Below, piece by piece: positions 1 through 6,009 of a stretch of 53,862 nucleotides of DNA. Both the position numbers and the translations under genes were made by a program. Under the pieces are notes generated by a model, which was not told where the DNA came from, did not search any database, and saw only the letters and a list, made by a program, of their open reading frames with translations. Numbering within the stretch: position 1 is the stretch's first letter; each line of letters opens with the position of its first letter. The DNA comes from an uncultured Collinsella sp. (lineage in GTDB: Bacteria > Actinomycetota > Coriobacteriia > Coriobacteriales > Coriobacteriaceae). Location: NCBI GenBank assembly GCA_902461085.1, contig CABPWH010000004.1:1-53862 (forward strand), in the 5' to 3' direction.

Positions 1-357
1 GCGCGAGCAGCGCGCGTGGCGCGACGCCGAGCCGGTGAGCTGCGTCTCGCTCATGCCCTTCTGGGCGAGCGGCTCGCGGGCGTAGGCGCAAATGACGATC
101 TCGCCGGGCGTGCCGTCCTCGAACTTCACGAGGCAGGTGGCCTTCACGTAGAAGCGGTCGCCCACCTGCTCGATGGAGTCGTTGAGGGTGAAGAACACGC
201 CCGCGTCACGGCAAGGCTCCTTGAGCGCGGCAACGATGTCCTCCATCGAGCGGTAGTAGTAGTTGCCGTGCGCGTTGTACCGCGCCTTCGGCACGACCAC
301 GGAGCGCTGAACCTGCGCCACCGCCTGGTCGATTGTCATGTGCTTGTCGTCTGCCAT
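1..357 (-). CDS. ERF-family single-strand annealing protein (3' part cut by window edge)
   Basis: The visible 119 residues begin MADDKHMTIDQAVAQVQ and contain the stretch YYYRSMEDIVAALKEPC and the turn QKGMSETQLTGSAS, which are typical of the ERF recombinase superfamily. These phage proteins anneal single strands during recombination. The start is the ATG at 357, preceded by AGGAG on the minus strand. The gene runs off the left edge. The last visible residues (SASRHARCSR) differ from the usual SxYARKYA-type continuation, which may be real divergence or base errors at the edge. It is co-directional with the DUF1351 and RusA genes, as in phage recombination modules. Confidence 0.8.
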   Translation of the reverse strand, partial: MADDKHMTIDQAVAQVQRSVVVPKARYNAHGNYYYRSMEDIVAALKEPCRDAGVFFTLNDSIEQVGDRFYVKATCLVKFEDGTPGEIVICAYAREPLAQKGMSETQLTGSASRHARCSR

Positions 358-366
358 TCGATGCTC

Positions 367-1344
367 CTAACGGATCGTACGCTCGTAGACCTGCTGCAGG
401 GTGCCGCGCTTGAACACGCCGCTCACGCCGATGCTCCCGCAGAAGCGCCCGATGGCCTGCATCTGGTCGGTCGTGGCGGAGTCGATGAGCATCACGCAGG
501 GGGTTGCAGGACCACTCGACACGGGCGCCGGTGCGGCAATGGGCGCGGGGCCGATAGGCTCGTCGCCGATCTCCTGCATGGGGCTTCCGCCCGGATACCA
601 GTTGCCGGCGGGTTCGGGCGCGGCCTCCGGCTCTGGTTCAGGTTCCATGGCGGCTTTCAGCTCGGCAATGCGCGCGGCCTCTTCTGCCGCCTTGCGGGCC
701 GCTGTAAGCGCTGCGCCCAGGTCGAGGGTCGCGAACAGCTCGCGCTCGGCCTCGGCATAGAAAGGCTCGCCCTCGAACTGCGACTTGAGCGTTTCCCAGT
801 CGCCCGCCAGCTTGGAGACCTTCGCCTCAAGCGCCTCGTAAGCCTTGATCTCGCCGAAGGTCTTGTTGAGCCACTGTGGCTCGTGGAAGCGCTCATAGGG
901 CACGACGGGGGCCAGAAGCCCGGCGAACTCCTCGTAGTGCTCCTGCAGCTTGGCGTAGGCGCGGGCCTTGCGCTCTTCCTCGGCCTGGTCGAGCTGCGCC
1001 TTGATGTTGTCGGCGGCTTCGTCGATGATGGCCGTGATCTGCTTGCAGCGCTTCTCGAAGGCGTCGAGCGGCTTGCTGTACTCGCGCTTCACGGCCTTGC
1101 GGCGCTCGTCGATCTCCTTCTTGAGGCCGTTGAGGTAGCTGCGGTCGTGCTTGGCCTCTGCGATGTTCTCCTTCTTGGTGAGGTCGTAGGTCGCGCCATC
1201 GTAGGCCTCGACGGTCTTGCGCACGTGGGCTTCGAGCGCGTCGAAGTTCGCCTCGATGACGGACGGCTTGTAGGCCACGGTCAGGCTCGATGCGTCCTGC
1301 TCCTCGATGACCTCGGCCACAACGTTCTCGGCTTCGTTACTCAT
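367..1344 (-). CDS. Phage DUF1351-family protein
   Basis: This protein of 325 residues is rich in Glu, Lys and Ala and strongly helical or coiled-coil over the first two thirds. A Pro/Glu-rich linker and a short C-terminal domain ending in YERTIR follow. The pattern LTKKENIAEAKHDRSYLNGL followed by ERRKAVKREY is that of DUF1351 phage proteins, which usually sit beside annealing proteins and nucleases; their biochemical role is not established. I chose the ATG at 1344 because a strong GGGGAGG site precedes it. It overlaps the upstream gene by 8 bp, so the two are likely translationally coupled. Confidence 0.75.
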   Translation of the reverse strand: MSNEAENVVAEVIEEQDASSLTVAYKPSVIEANFDALEAHVRKTVEAYDGATYDLTKKENIAEAKHDRSYLNGLKKEIDERRKAVKREYSKPLDAFEKRCKQITAIIDEAADNIKAQLDQAEEERKARAYAKLQEHYEEFAGLLAPVVPYERFHEPQWLNKTFGEIKAYEALEAKVSKLAGDWETLKSQFEGEPFYAEAERELFATLDLGAALTAARKAAEEAARIAELKAAMEPEPEPEAAPEPAGNWYPGGSPMQEIGDEPIGPAPIAAPAPVSSGPATPCVMLIDSATTDQMQAIGRFCGSIGVSGVFKRGTLQQVYERTIR

Positions 1345-1555
1345 CCCAGACCTCCCCGGTCTCGTCGTCGAACTCGATGGTCTTCTGCTCGCTCTCAACG
1401 GTCAGGATCACGTAGCCGCCCGTCTTCTTCATCAGGGGGAAGGCGTTCTCGCTGTCCATTCGGACGGTGAACTGCGAGACCGCCTCGTCGCCCTTGATGG
1501 TCGATTGCTTGAACAGGGCGCGTGCGCTTACCGGCTGCGTCGTGATCAGCGCCAT
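1337..1555 (-). CDS. Small phage protein, unknown function
   Basis: It encodes 72 residues starting MALITTQPVSARALFKQS and ending acidic (DDETGEVWDE). AAGGAGG lies just upstream of the ATG at 1555. It overlaps the DUF1351 gene and sits two bases after the stop of the next gene upstream, so it is part of one tightly packed leftward phage operon. No domain is recognised. Confidence 0.6.
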   Translation of the reverse strand: MALITTQPVSARALFKQSTIKGDEAVSQFTVRMDSENAFPLMKKTGGYVILTVESEQKTIEFDDETGEVWDE

Positions 1556-1557
1556 GG

Positions 1558-1893
1558 CTAGTCCTCCTTCTTCACGCCGAAGATGATGCTCATGACGTGC
1601 TTGGCGGCCTGCTCGGCCTCTTTGCGGCGCGCCTGCTCCACAAGCTCCCGGTTGGTGTTCTCGTTGACGACCTGGTAGCCCTTGGCGCGCACGTCCTCGG
1701 GGTAGCTTTCAAGCGCGGCCTCGGCCAGGGCGATCATGGCCCACCAAGCGCCCGCGTCCTTCTCGTCGGCCTTGGCCTCGCCGCCCGCCACCATGAGGGC
1801 GTTCACGGCGATGCGGCTGGTGAGGTCGATAAGCGTCTCGATGCTGTCGGTGCGGCTCATGCCGTCGTTCACGTTGTTCTCGAAGTGCTTCAT
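1558..1893 (-). CDS. Small phage protein, unknown function
   Basis: It encodes 111 residues, mostly helical, with a central stretch WWAMIALAEAALESYPEDV and a basic C-terminal helix. An AAGGAG site precedes the ATG at 1893. The start overlaps the RusA stop by four bases, which fits coupled translation. No known family is recognised. The position between RusA and DUF1351 makes it a phage early gene of unknown role. Confidence 0.6.
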   Translation of the reverse strand: MKHFENNVNDGMSRTDSIETLIDLTSRIAVNALMVAGGEAKADEKDAGAWWAMIALAEAALESYPEDVRAKGYQVVNENTNRELVEQARRKEAEQAAKHVMSIIFGVKKED

Positions 1894-2351
1894 TTCTTCT
1901 CCTTCACGTACTCCTCGACGAAGTACTCGATGTAGATGCTGATAAACGGTTGCGTCCCGTGGCAGGGCCTCGGGCGCTTGTCCACGGTGCAGGTGATCAC
2001 CTGCTGGTCGTCCTTGAATGCGAGGCCGTTGAGCGAGTCGCAGACGAGCTTGCCCACGTTGTCCCAGTCGGGTTTTCCCATGTCAGAGCGCCCTTCCCAA
2101 TACTTGGGGTTGCTCTTAGCGAGCGGTCGGTAGGTGGATATGCGCATCCTCACGGGGCCGTCGTGCCCGGCGAAGGTCTCGCCGTATTCGGCCCGCCACG
2201 CGTCGCGCACCTCCTTCTCGGCCTTCAAGGTCTTGGTGGGGGTGTAGGTGCGGCGGTTGCGGTAATCGGTGCGGGAGCGCTGCTTGCCCACGACCTCGCG
2301 AACCGGAACCACGACCCGCGCCGTCGCTGCCAGCGTTTGAACCCAGCTCAT
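1890..2351 (-). CDS. rusA: RusA-family Holliday junction resolvase
   Basis: This 153-residue protein matches RusA endodeoxyribonucleases, which cut four-way DNA junctions as dimers during phage recombination. The signature region KPDWDNVGKLVCDSLNGLAF followed by KDDQQV holds the conserved acidic residues (D95, D97, D105, D114, D115) and the lysine K101. The ATG at 2351 forms an ATGA overlap with the stop of the upstream gene, which fixes the start. The frame is open further upstream but that extension reads as Arg/Pro-rich shadow sequence. Confidence 0.85.
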   Translation of the reverse strand: MSWVQTLAATARVVVPVREVVGKQRSRTDYRNRRTYTPTKTLKAEKEVRDAWRAEYGETFAGHDGPVRMRISTYRPLAKSNPKYWEGRSDMGKPDWDNVGKLVCDSLNGLAFKDDQQVITCTVDKRPRPCHGTQPFISIYIEYFVEEYVKEKK

Positions 2352-2683
2352 TCGCTGAAACCGTCCGACTGGCTGCGGTGCTTGTTGAAAGCGCCCTTCA
2401 GCTGCGGGTAGCGGGCCTCCATGATGCGGGCCAGGCTCGGGGCGATGCCGTTCTTGCAGGCCACGTGCAGCTCGTTGCGCACCATGTTCACCAGGTAGTT
2501 GACCGACACGTAGCCCTTGCGGTTGAGCCTCACGGCGTTCTCGACCATGAAGTTCCAGGCGCCGGGGTTGTTCTCGATCCACTTGCGGGCCTCTTGGAAG
2601 TCCTGCTCGCCTGCGAAGCCGAGGCCGAATATCTCAAGCTGGTTGCTCTGCGGCTTGGGGCTGTAGCGCTCGTCGTTACGCAT
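2348..2683 (-). CDS. Phage protein, unknown function
   Basis: It encodes 111 residues from the ATG at 2683; a GTG at 2692 is an alternative. The middle (QEARKWIENNPGAWNFM, then NRKGYVSVNYLVNMVRNELH) looks like a small compact helical DNA-associated fold. It overlaps the upstream membrane-protein gene by 8 bp and the RusA gene by 4 bp. No family is recognised with confidence. Confidence 0.6.
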   Translation of the reverse strand: MRNDERYSPKPQSNQLEIFGLGFAGEQDFQEARKWIENNPGAWNFMVENAVRLNRKGYVSVNYLVNMVRNELHVACKNGIAPSLARIMEARYPQLKGAFNKHRSQSDGFSE

Positions 2684-2966
2684 GGACGACACCCGCCGTG
2701 GTCTCGTAGGCCTGCTGTGCGGTTGCCACCGCGCCGTCCATCGTGGGGATGATCCACGCCCACAGGACGATGAGGAAGATGAGCGTGGCGGCTAGGAAGC
2801 CGACCAAAACGCCAGCCTTGAACTGGGAGGCGTCCTGCATCTCCTTCGCGGTGGGACGGGGCTTGCTCTCGAATGGTATGATGGTCGAAGCATCGTTCTC
2901 GATGCGGTTCATGCGGGCGCTCGGAGTGTGGGAGCTGGGGGCGCTCGCTTTCTTTTTGCTTTGCAT
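2676..2966 (-). CDS. Single-pass membrane phage protein
   Basis: It encodes 96 residues. A polar Lys/Ser-rich N-terminus is followed by one clear membrane segment (LVGFLAATLIFLIVLWAWII) and a short Ala-rich tail. The ATG at 2966 is chosen because GGAGCACGAA lies upstream. It is the first short member of the leftward run ahead of RusA. No function can be assigned; small membrane proteins of this kind occur in early regions of temperate phages. Confidence 0.55.
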   Translation of the reverse strand: MQSKKKASAPSSHTPSARMNRIENDASTIIPFESKPRPTAKEMQDASQFKAGVLVGFLAATLIFLIVLWAWIIPTMDGAVATAQQAYETTAGVVHA

Positions 2967-3022
2967 TTCGTGCTCCTTTCTGATGTTTCCGCAGGTCATA
3001 GCACGTGTGGATTTTGGTGTGC

Positions 3023-3376
3023 CTATTTTTGCTTTTTCTTGGCGCGGCTCTTTGCGCTGTAGTAGCGCTGTCGCTCCTGGTTGTTCCTCTTCTCCCTAAC
3101 CGCCTCCTCTCGCATGGCGTTGGCCTGCTCGGCTAGGTCGGACATGTGAAGTTCCTTCGTGCACTCGATGCACCAGCCGTTGATCCGGTTCAGGGGGCGG
3201 AACGTCCATCTGCCGCAGTTGGGGCACTGGCTGCGCTTGCGGAGCGAGAGTCCGCAGCGTTGCGCTTGCCACTTAACAGAGTCTTCCGAACGTCCCAGCG
3301 CCTTGGCTATCGCCTTAGCGCCTTCGCCCGCATGCTCTTCGAGGTACATGAGTTCATGTGTCGACCACTGCCTCAT
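3023..3376 (-). CDS. HTH / zinc-ribbon phage DNA-binding protein
   Basis: The 117-residue product has an N-terminal helix-turn-helix of Myb/SANT or HNH-associated type (WSTHELMYLEEHAGEGAKAI, then ALGRSEDSVKWQA). A four-cysteine ribbon (CPNCGRW and CIECTKE) and a very basic coiled tail follow. The ATG at 3376 shares a base with the stop of the upstream small gene (TAATG), which decides the start. It probably binds DNA; the target is unknown. Confidence 0.6.
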   Translation of the reverse strand: MRQWSTHELMYLEEHAGEGAKAIAKALGRSEDSVKWQAQRCGLSLRKRSQCPNCGRWTFRPLNRINGWCIECTKELHMSDLAEQANAMREEAVREKRNNQERQRYYSAKSRAKKKQK

Positions 3377-3516
3377 TACGCCTGCTTCTCGCCTTTCTGC
3401 TCGCGCTCCCAATCTCTGTAGGCCTTGGTGAGCGTCGTTACCATTTGATCCAACCTGGTTTCGCGAAGCGTTTCGCGCTTTGCTTCGGCGCTAGGGCGCG
3501 AGTCGGCAGACTTCAT
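3376..3516 (-). CDS. Very small phage protein (46 aa)
   Basis: This short frame encodes 46 highly charged residues starting MKSADSRPSAEAKRETL and ending EQKGEKQA. GAGGTGA lies 6 bases before the ATG at 3516. It overlaps the end of the Cro-like gene by 26 bp and stops at the TAATG start of the zinc-ribbon gene. That packing supports it as real although it is short. Function unknown. Confidence 0.5.
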   Translation of the reverse strand: MKSADSRPSAEAKRETLRETRLDQMVTTLTKAYRDWEREQKGEKQA

Positions 3517-3694
3517 CGCTCGTCACCTCGATTGCATTCGCGAGCTTTCGTGCTTCCGTAATCGTCATGTCGCTCTCGCCGTTAACCTTCTTGTTGAAGG
3601 TCACGAGGGAACAACCGATTGCGTCGGCTACGCTCTGCTTCGTGATGTGCAGCTCGGCAATGCGAGCAGCAACGAGACCTTGCAGGCTGTTCAT
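3491..3694 (-). CDS. Cro-like HTH regulator
   Basis: The 67-residue product consists of a helix-turn-helix (TKQSVADAIGCSLVTFNKKVNGESDMTITEARKLANA arranged as helices 2-4) with little else, as in Cro-type proteins. The ATG at 3694 is preceded by AAGGGAGGA. An upstream in-frame extension to 3754 would cover the operators and is unlikely. It is the first leftward gene and faces the CI-like gene across three operator sites, so it probably opposes that repressor in the lysis-lysogeny switch. Confidence 0.7.
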   Translation of the reverse strand: MNSLQGLVAARIAELHITKQSVADAIGCSLVTFNKKVNGESDMTITEARKLANAIEVTSDEVCRLAP

Positions 3695-3709
3695 TGATCC
3701 TCCCTTCTT

Positions 3710-3797
3710 CCTAATGCCCATTAGGTACGAGCAAAACAATACCCTAATGGACATTAGGAATCAATAGCATATTGAGTTTTTCCTAATTTCTGTTAGG
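3710..3797. promoter_or_regulatory. Triple operator of the prophage switch
   Basis: Three 16-bp inverted repeats share the half-site CCTAA/TTAGG: CCTAATGCCCATTAGG at 3710-3725, CCTAATGGACATTAGG at 3743-3758, and CCTAATTTCTGTTAGG at 3782-3797. Their centres are 33 and 39 bp apart. They lie between the divergent Cro-like and CI-like genes. The geometry resembles the three-operator regions of lambdoid phages; which protein binds which site is inference. Confidence 0.75.
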
Positions 3798-3835
3798 ATT
3801 TACTCGAATAGTCTTTAGGTGAAAGGGGGCTAAAG

Positions 3836-4060
3836 ATGCAGCTATCACGCGCATTGAACGACTACCTCGACGAGCTTGGCATGAAGCAAGCGGATGTGTG
3901 CAGGGCGTCCGGTATGTCAGACGCTCACGTGTCGCAGATTTTCAGTGGCAAGATCAAAGACCCAAAAGCGAGCATCGTATACAAAATTGCACACGCTATG
4001 GGCATATCGGTTGACGCTCTGCTCGATAGGGCTGAGTCGTACGAGGATGAAAGGGAGTAG
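3836..4060 (+). CDS. XRE-family (CI-like) phage repressor
   Basis: It encodes 74 residues, nearly all helix-turn-helix: MKQADVCRASGMSDAHVSQI, then KASIVYKIAHAMGISVDALL. The ATG at 3836 follows the GGGGGC-rich leader. It lacks the C-terminal peptidase domain of LexA-like CI proteins, so induction would not be by self-cleavage. Being rightward with the integrase, it is probably the maintenance repressor that binds the triple operator. Confidence 0.7.
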   Translation: MQLSRALNDYLDELGMKQADVCRASGMSDAHVSQIFSGKIKDPKASIVYKIAHAMGISVDALLDRAESYEDERE

Positions 4061-4063
4061 CGC

Positions 4064-4345
4064 ATGGGAATGTTCAACAAAAGCGCCGCTAAGAAGATGG
4101 CTAGCGATGCTAACGAGTTCATCGTGAGCGACGGGAAGGTTCACGCCCTCGTGTTCCAGGTCGCGGGCAAGGCCATGTATTCGACCGCCACGCAGCTTGA
4201 GGACAAGGTTACCGAGCGCATCGACGGAACGTTGTCGCGCATCCAGGACAAAGGTTGTCAGGTCGTCGATGTCAAGATGGCCGTCAGCGCCAACACGCGC
4301 GACAGCGACATGATGCTGTACTCGTTTACCGTCTTATATAGGTAA
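4064..4345 (+). CDS. Hypothetical protein between repressor and integrase
   Basis: It encodes 93 residues starting MGMFNKSAAKKMASDANEFI and ending MLYSFTVLYR, and begins three bases after the repressor stop, so the two genes form one operon. It has an alternating strand pattern in the second half. No membrane segment or known domain is recognised. A GC-rich inverted repeat (4359-4396) separates it from the integrase gene. Confidence 0.55.
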   Translation: MGMFNKSAAKKMASDANEFIVSDGKVHALVFQVAGKAMYSTATQLEDKVTERIDGTLSRIQDKGCQVVDVKMAVSANTRDSDMMLYSFTVLYR

Positions 4346-4358
4346 AGAAAAAAAGAAG

Positions 4359-4396
4359 CCCCACGGGGTCACAGCGTTGCAGCGCTACCCGTGGGG
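4359..4396 (-). terminator. Hairpin with T-tract on the minus strand
   Basis: Arms CCCCACGGG (4359-4367) and CCCGTGGGG (4388-4396) pair perfectly. On the minus strand the hairpin runs into a T-rich tract at 4342-4357, which is terminator-like in that direction. No minus-strand gene feeds it inside this interval, so it may simply insulate the integrase gene. Confidence 0.45.
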
Positions 4397-4434
4397 ATTT
4401 CCACAGAACCTCTGAAAGGAGGCCGTTTCTTATT

Positions 4435-5874
4435 ATGCCAAAAGCAGCGGTGATATACGCCCGCTTTTCATGCAACAAGCAGCGCGAGGCCTCGATAGAC
4501 GACCAGCTGCGCGTGTGCCGCGACTGGTGCAAACGCGAGGGCTACGCCATCGCCTCCGAGTACTGCGACTACGCCATATCGGGCCGCACCGACGACCGCC
4601 CCGAGTTCCAGCGCATGATAGCCAACGCGGGCGAATCCGACATAGTGCTTGTGTACATGATGGATCGCTTCTCCCGTGGGGAGTACGACGCGCCCATATA
4701 CAAGCGCGAGCTTGCCAAGAAGGGCGTGAAGCTCGTGTCGGCGCTTGAGGCCATACCCGACTCGCCCGAGGGCATCATCTACGAGAAGCTGCTGGAAGGC
4801 CTTGCCGCCTGCGAGTCGAAGAAGACCGCCATACGCACCAAGCGCGGAATGGAGGGCAACGCGCTCCGTTGCAAGACCAACGGCGTGCGCGTGTTCGGCT
4901 ACCGCAGGTCGGAGGACGACGAGTACGAGATAGACGAGCATGACGCCGCATTCGTGCGCGAGGCCTTCAAGCGGCGCATCAACCGCGAGACCGTGAACTC
5001 GATAGCTCGGGACTTCGCCCAGCGAGGCGTGAAGACCTCCAACGGCAACCCGTGCGGCTACTCGATGGTTTACCAGATGCTCCACAACAGGCGCTACACG
5101 GGGCGCTACGAGTGGGGCGGCATAGTCAAGGAGGGCGGAATGCCCGCGATCATAGACGAGGTGACTTTCATGGACGCTCAGCAGGTGCAGGGAACCAAGA
5201 AGCGCTCTTCGGAGGACTGGGGCGATTTCGCCTTGGCGGGTAAGGCCATATGCGCCGGCTGCGGGCGCAACCTGCAGGGCGTGAGCGGGCGCGGGCGGCA
5301 CAACGTCAAATACGAGTACTACAGCTGCGTTGACGGCTGCATGAGAAACGTTCGCCGAGAGGAGCTTGAGGGCTCTATCGTCGGTGCCCTACGCGAGCTG
5401 CTTTCCGACCGCGAGGAGGCCTTGAGGATAGCCCGCATGGTCGCCGACAGGGCAGACGGGGCGGAGATTGCCACAAGGCGAAAACAGGCGGCGGAATCCC
5501 TTTCAGCTGCGGAGCGCGGGCTGAAGAACATCCTGAACGCCATCGAGCAGGGAATCATAGCGCCGGGCGTGAAGGAGCGCATAGCCGAGCTTGAGCAGCA
5601 GAAGGCTCGCGCCAACTACGACCTGCAGGCCATCCAGGAGCAGAAGATAGACCCGGAGCGCTTCGCGGACTTCCTGCAGTGCGGCGCGAAGCTCGATGAC
5701 GCAACGCTATTGAAGGCGTTCGTATGGCAGGTGAGCGTATCCGACGAAGACGTGCTCGTGACACTGAACTACGACACGGAAAGCAACGAACCCGCCAGAC
5801 TTGACATCCAGCGGGTTCGAGGAAAATTGGAATGGTGCCCCCAGCGGGATTCGAACCCGCGATATCCACCTTGA
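4435..5874 (+). CDS. Large serine recombinase (prophage integrase)
   Basis: The product of 479 residues has an N-terminal resolvase domain with the catalytic Ser12 in YARFS and the conserved DRFSRGEYDA stretch near 77-86. A recombinase domain spans about 150-255, a zinc ribbon (C273, C276, C298, C302) follows, and a coiled-coil lies from about 345 to 410. AAAGGAGG precedes the ATG at 4435. It should catalyse site-specific integration of the prophage. Oddly, the frame continues into the antisense strand of tRNA-Glu: residues 467-479 and the TGA are tRNA sequence. The C-terminal end may therefore differ in the excised circle. Confidence 0.88.
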   Translation: MPKAAVIYARFSCNKQREASIDDQLRVCRDWCKREGYAIASEYCDYAISGRTDDRPEFQRMIANAGESDIVLVYMMDRFSRGEYDAPIYKRELAKKGVKLVSALEAIPDSPEGIIYEKLLEGLAACESKKTAIRTKRGMEGNALRCKTNGVRVFGYRRSEDDEYEIDEHDAAFVREAFKRRINRETVNSIARDFAQRGVKTSNGNPCGYSMVYQMLHNRRYTGRYEWGGIVKEGGMPAIIDEVTFMDAQQVQGTKKRSSEDWGDFALAGKAICAGCGRNLQGVSGRGRHNVKYEYYSCVDGCMRNVRREELEGSIVGALRELLSDREEALRIARMVADRADGAEIATRRKQAAESLSAAERGLKNILNAIEQGIIAPGVKERIAELEQQKARANYDLQAIQEQKIDPERFADFLQCGAKLDDATLLKAFVWQVSVSDEDVLVTLNYDTESNEPARLDIQRVRGKLEWCPQRDSNPRYPP

Positions 5875-5909
5875 AAGGGTGGCGTCCTTGGCCGCTAGAC
5901 GATGGGGAC
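5833..5909 (-). tRNA. tRNA-Glu (anticodon UUC)
   Basis: The minus strand gives a cloverleaf with acceptor GTCCCCA pairing TGGGGGC, anticodon stem CCACC/GGTGG around loop CTTTCAA (anticodon TTC), T-arm GGTTCGAATCC, and an encoded CCA at 5833-5835. The 3' end abuts the serine integrase gene, so this tRNA is the likely attB of the prophage on its left. A likely promoter is GTGAAC (5942-5947) and TATACT (5920-5925), 16 bp apart on the minus strand. Confidence 0.95.
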
Positions 5910-5919
5910 AGCGGGAAAG

Positions 5920-5947
5920 AGTATAGCAGACTTTTTTAGCCGTTCAC
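5920..5947 (-). promoter_or_regulatory. Putative promoter of tRNA-Glu
   Basis: On the minus strand a TATACT -10 (5920-5925) lies 11 bp before the mature tRNA 5' end, with GTGAAC 16 bp further upstream as a weak -35. Position and spacing fit a tRNA promoter; no other signal is closer. Confidence 0.5.
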
Positions 5948-5968
5948 ATATCGTTGGCAAACTGAAAA

Positions 5969-6003
5969 ACCACCACAAAGGTGCCTGTCCCCTTTGTGGT
6001 GGT
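5969..6003 (-). terminator. REP-like hairpin acting as murT-gatD terminator
   Basis: The arms ACCACCACAAAG and CTTTGTGGTGGT enclose an 11-base loop that reads GGGACAGGCAC on the minus strand. The minus strand continues into TTTTTC, so it fits a rho-independent terminator 7 bp past the murT-gatD stop. Its loop resembles those of other hairpins in the window (13313, 32427), so it also looks like a dispersed REP-type element. Confidence 0.65.
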
Positions 6004-6009
6004 GGGGTG

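Noticed and set aside
16..1470. 484-codon open frame on the plus strand
   Set aside because: It is antisense to the ERF, DUF1351 and small phage genes, has shadow composition (runs of Leu, Val, Arg, His) and no ribosome-binding site.
5833..5874. C-terminal motif PQRDSNPRYPP as a protein feature of the integrase
   Set aside because: These residues are the antisense translation of tRNA-Glu, so they carry no evidence of function.
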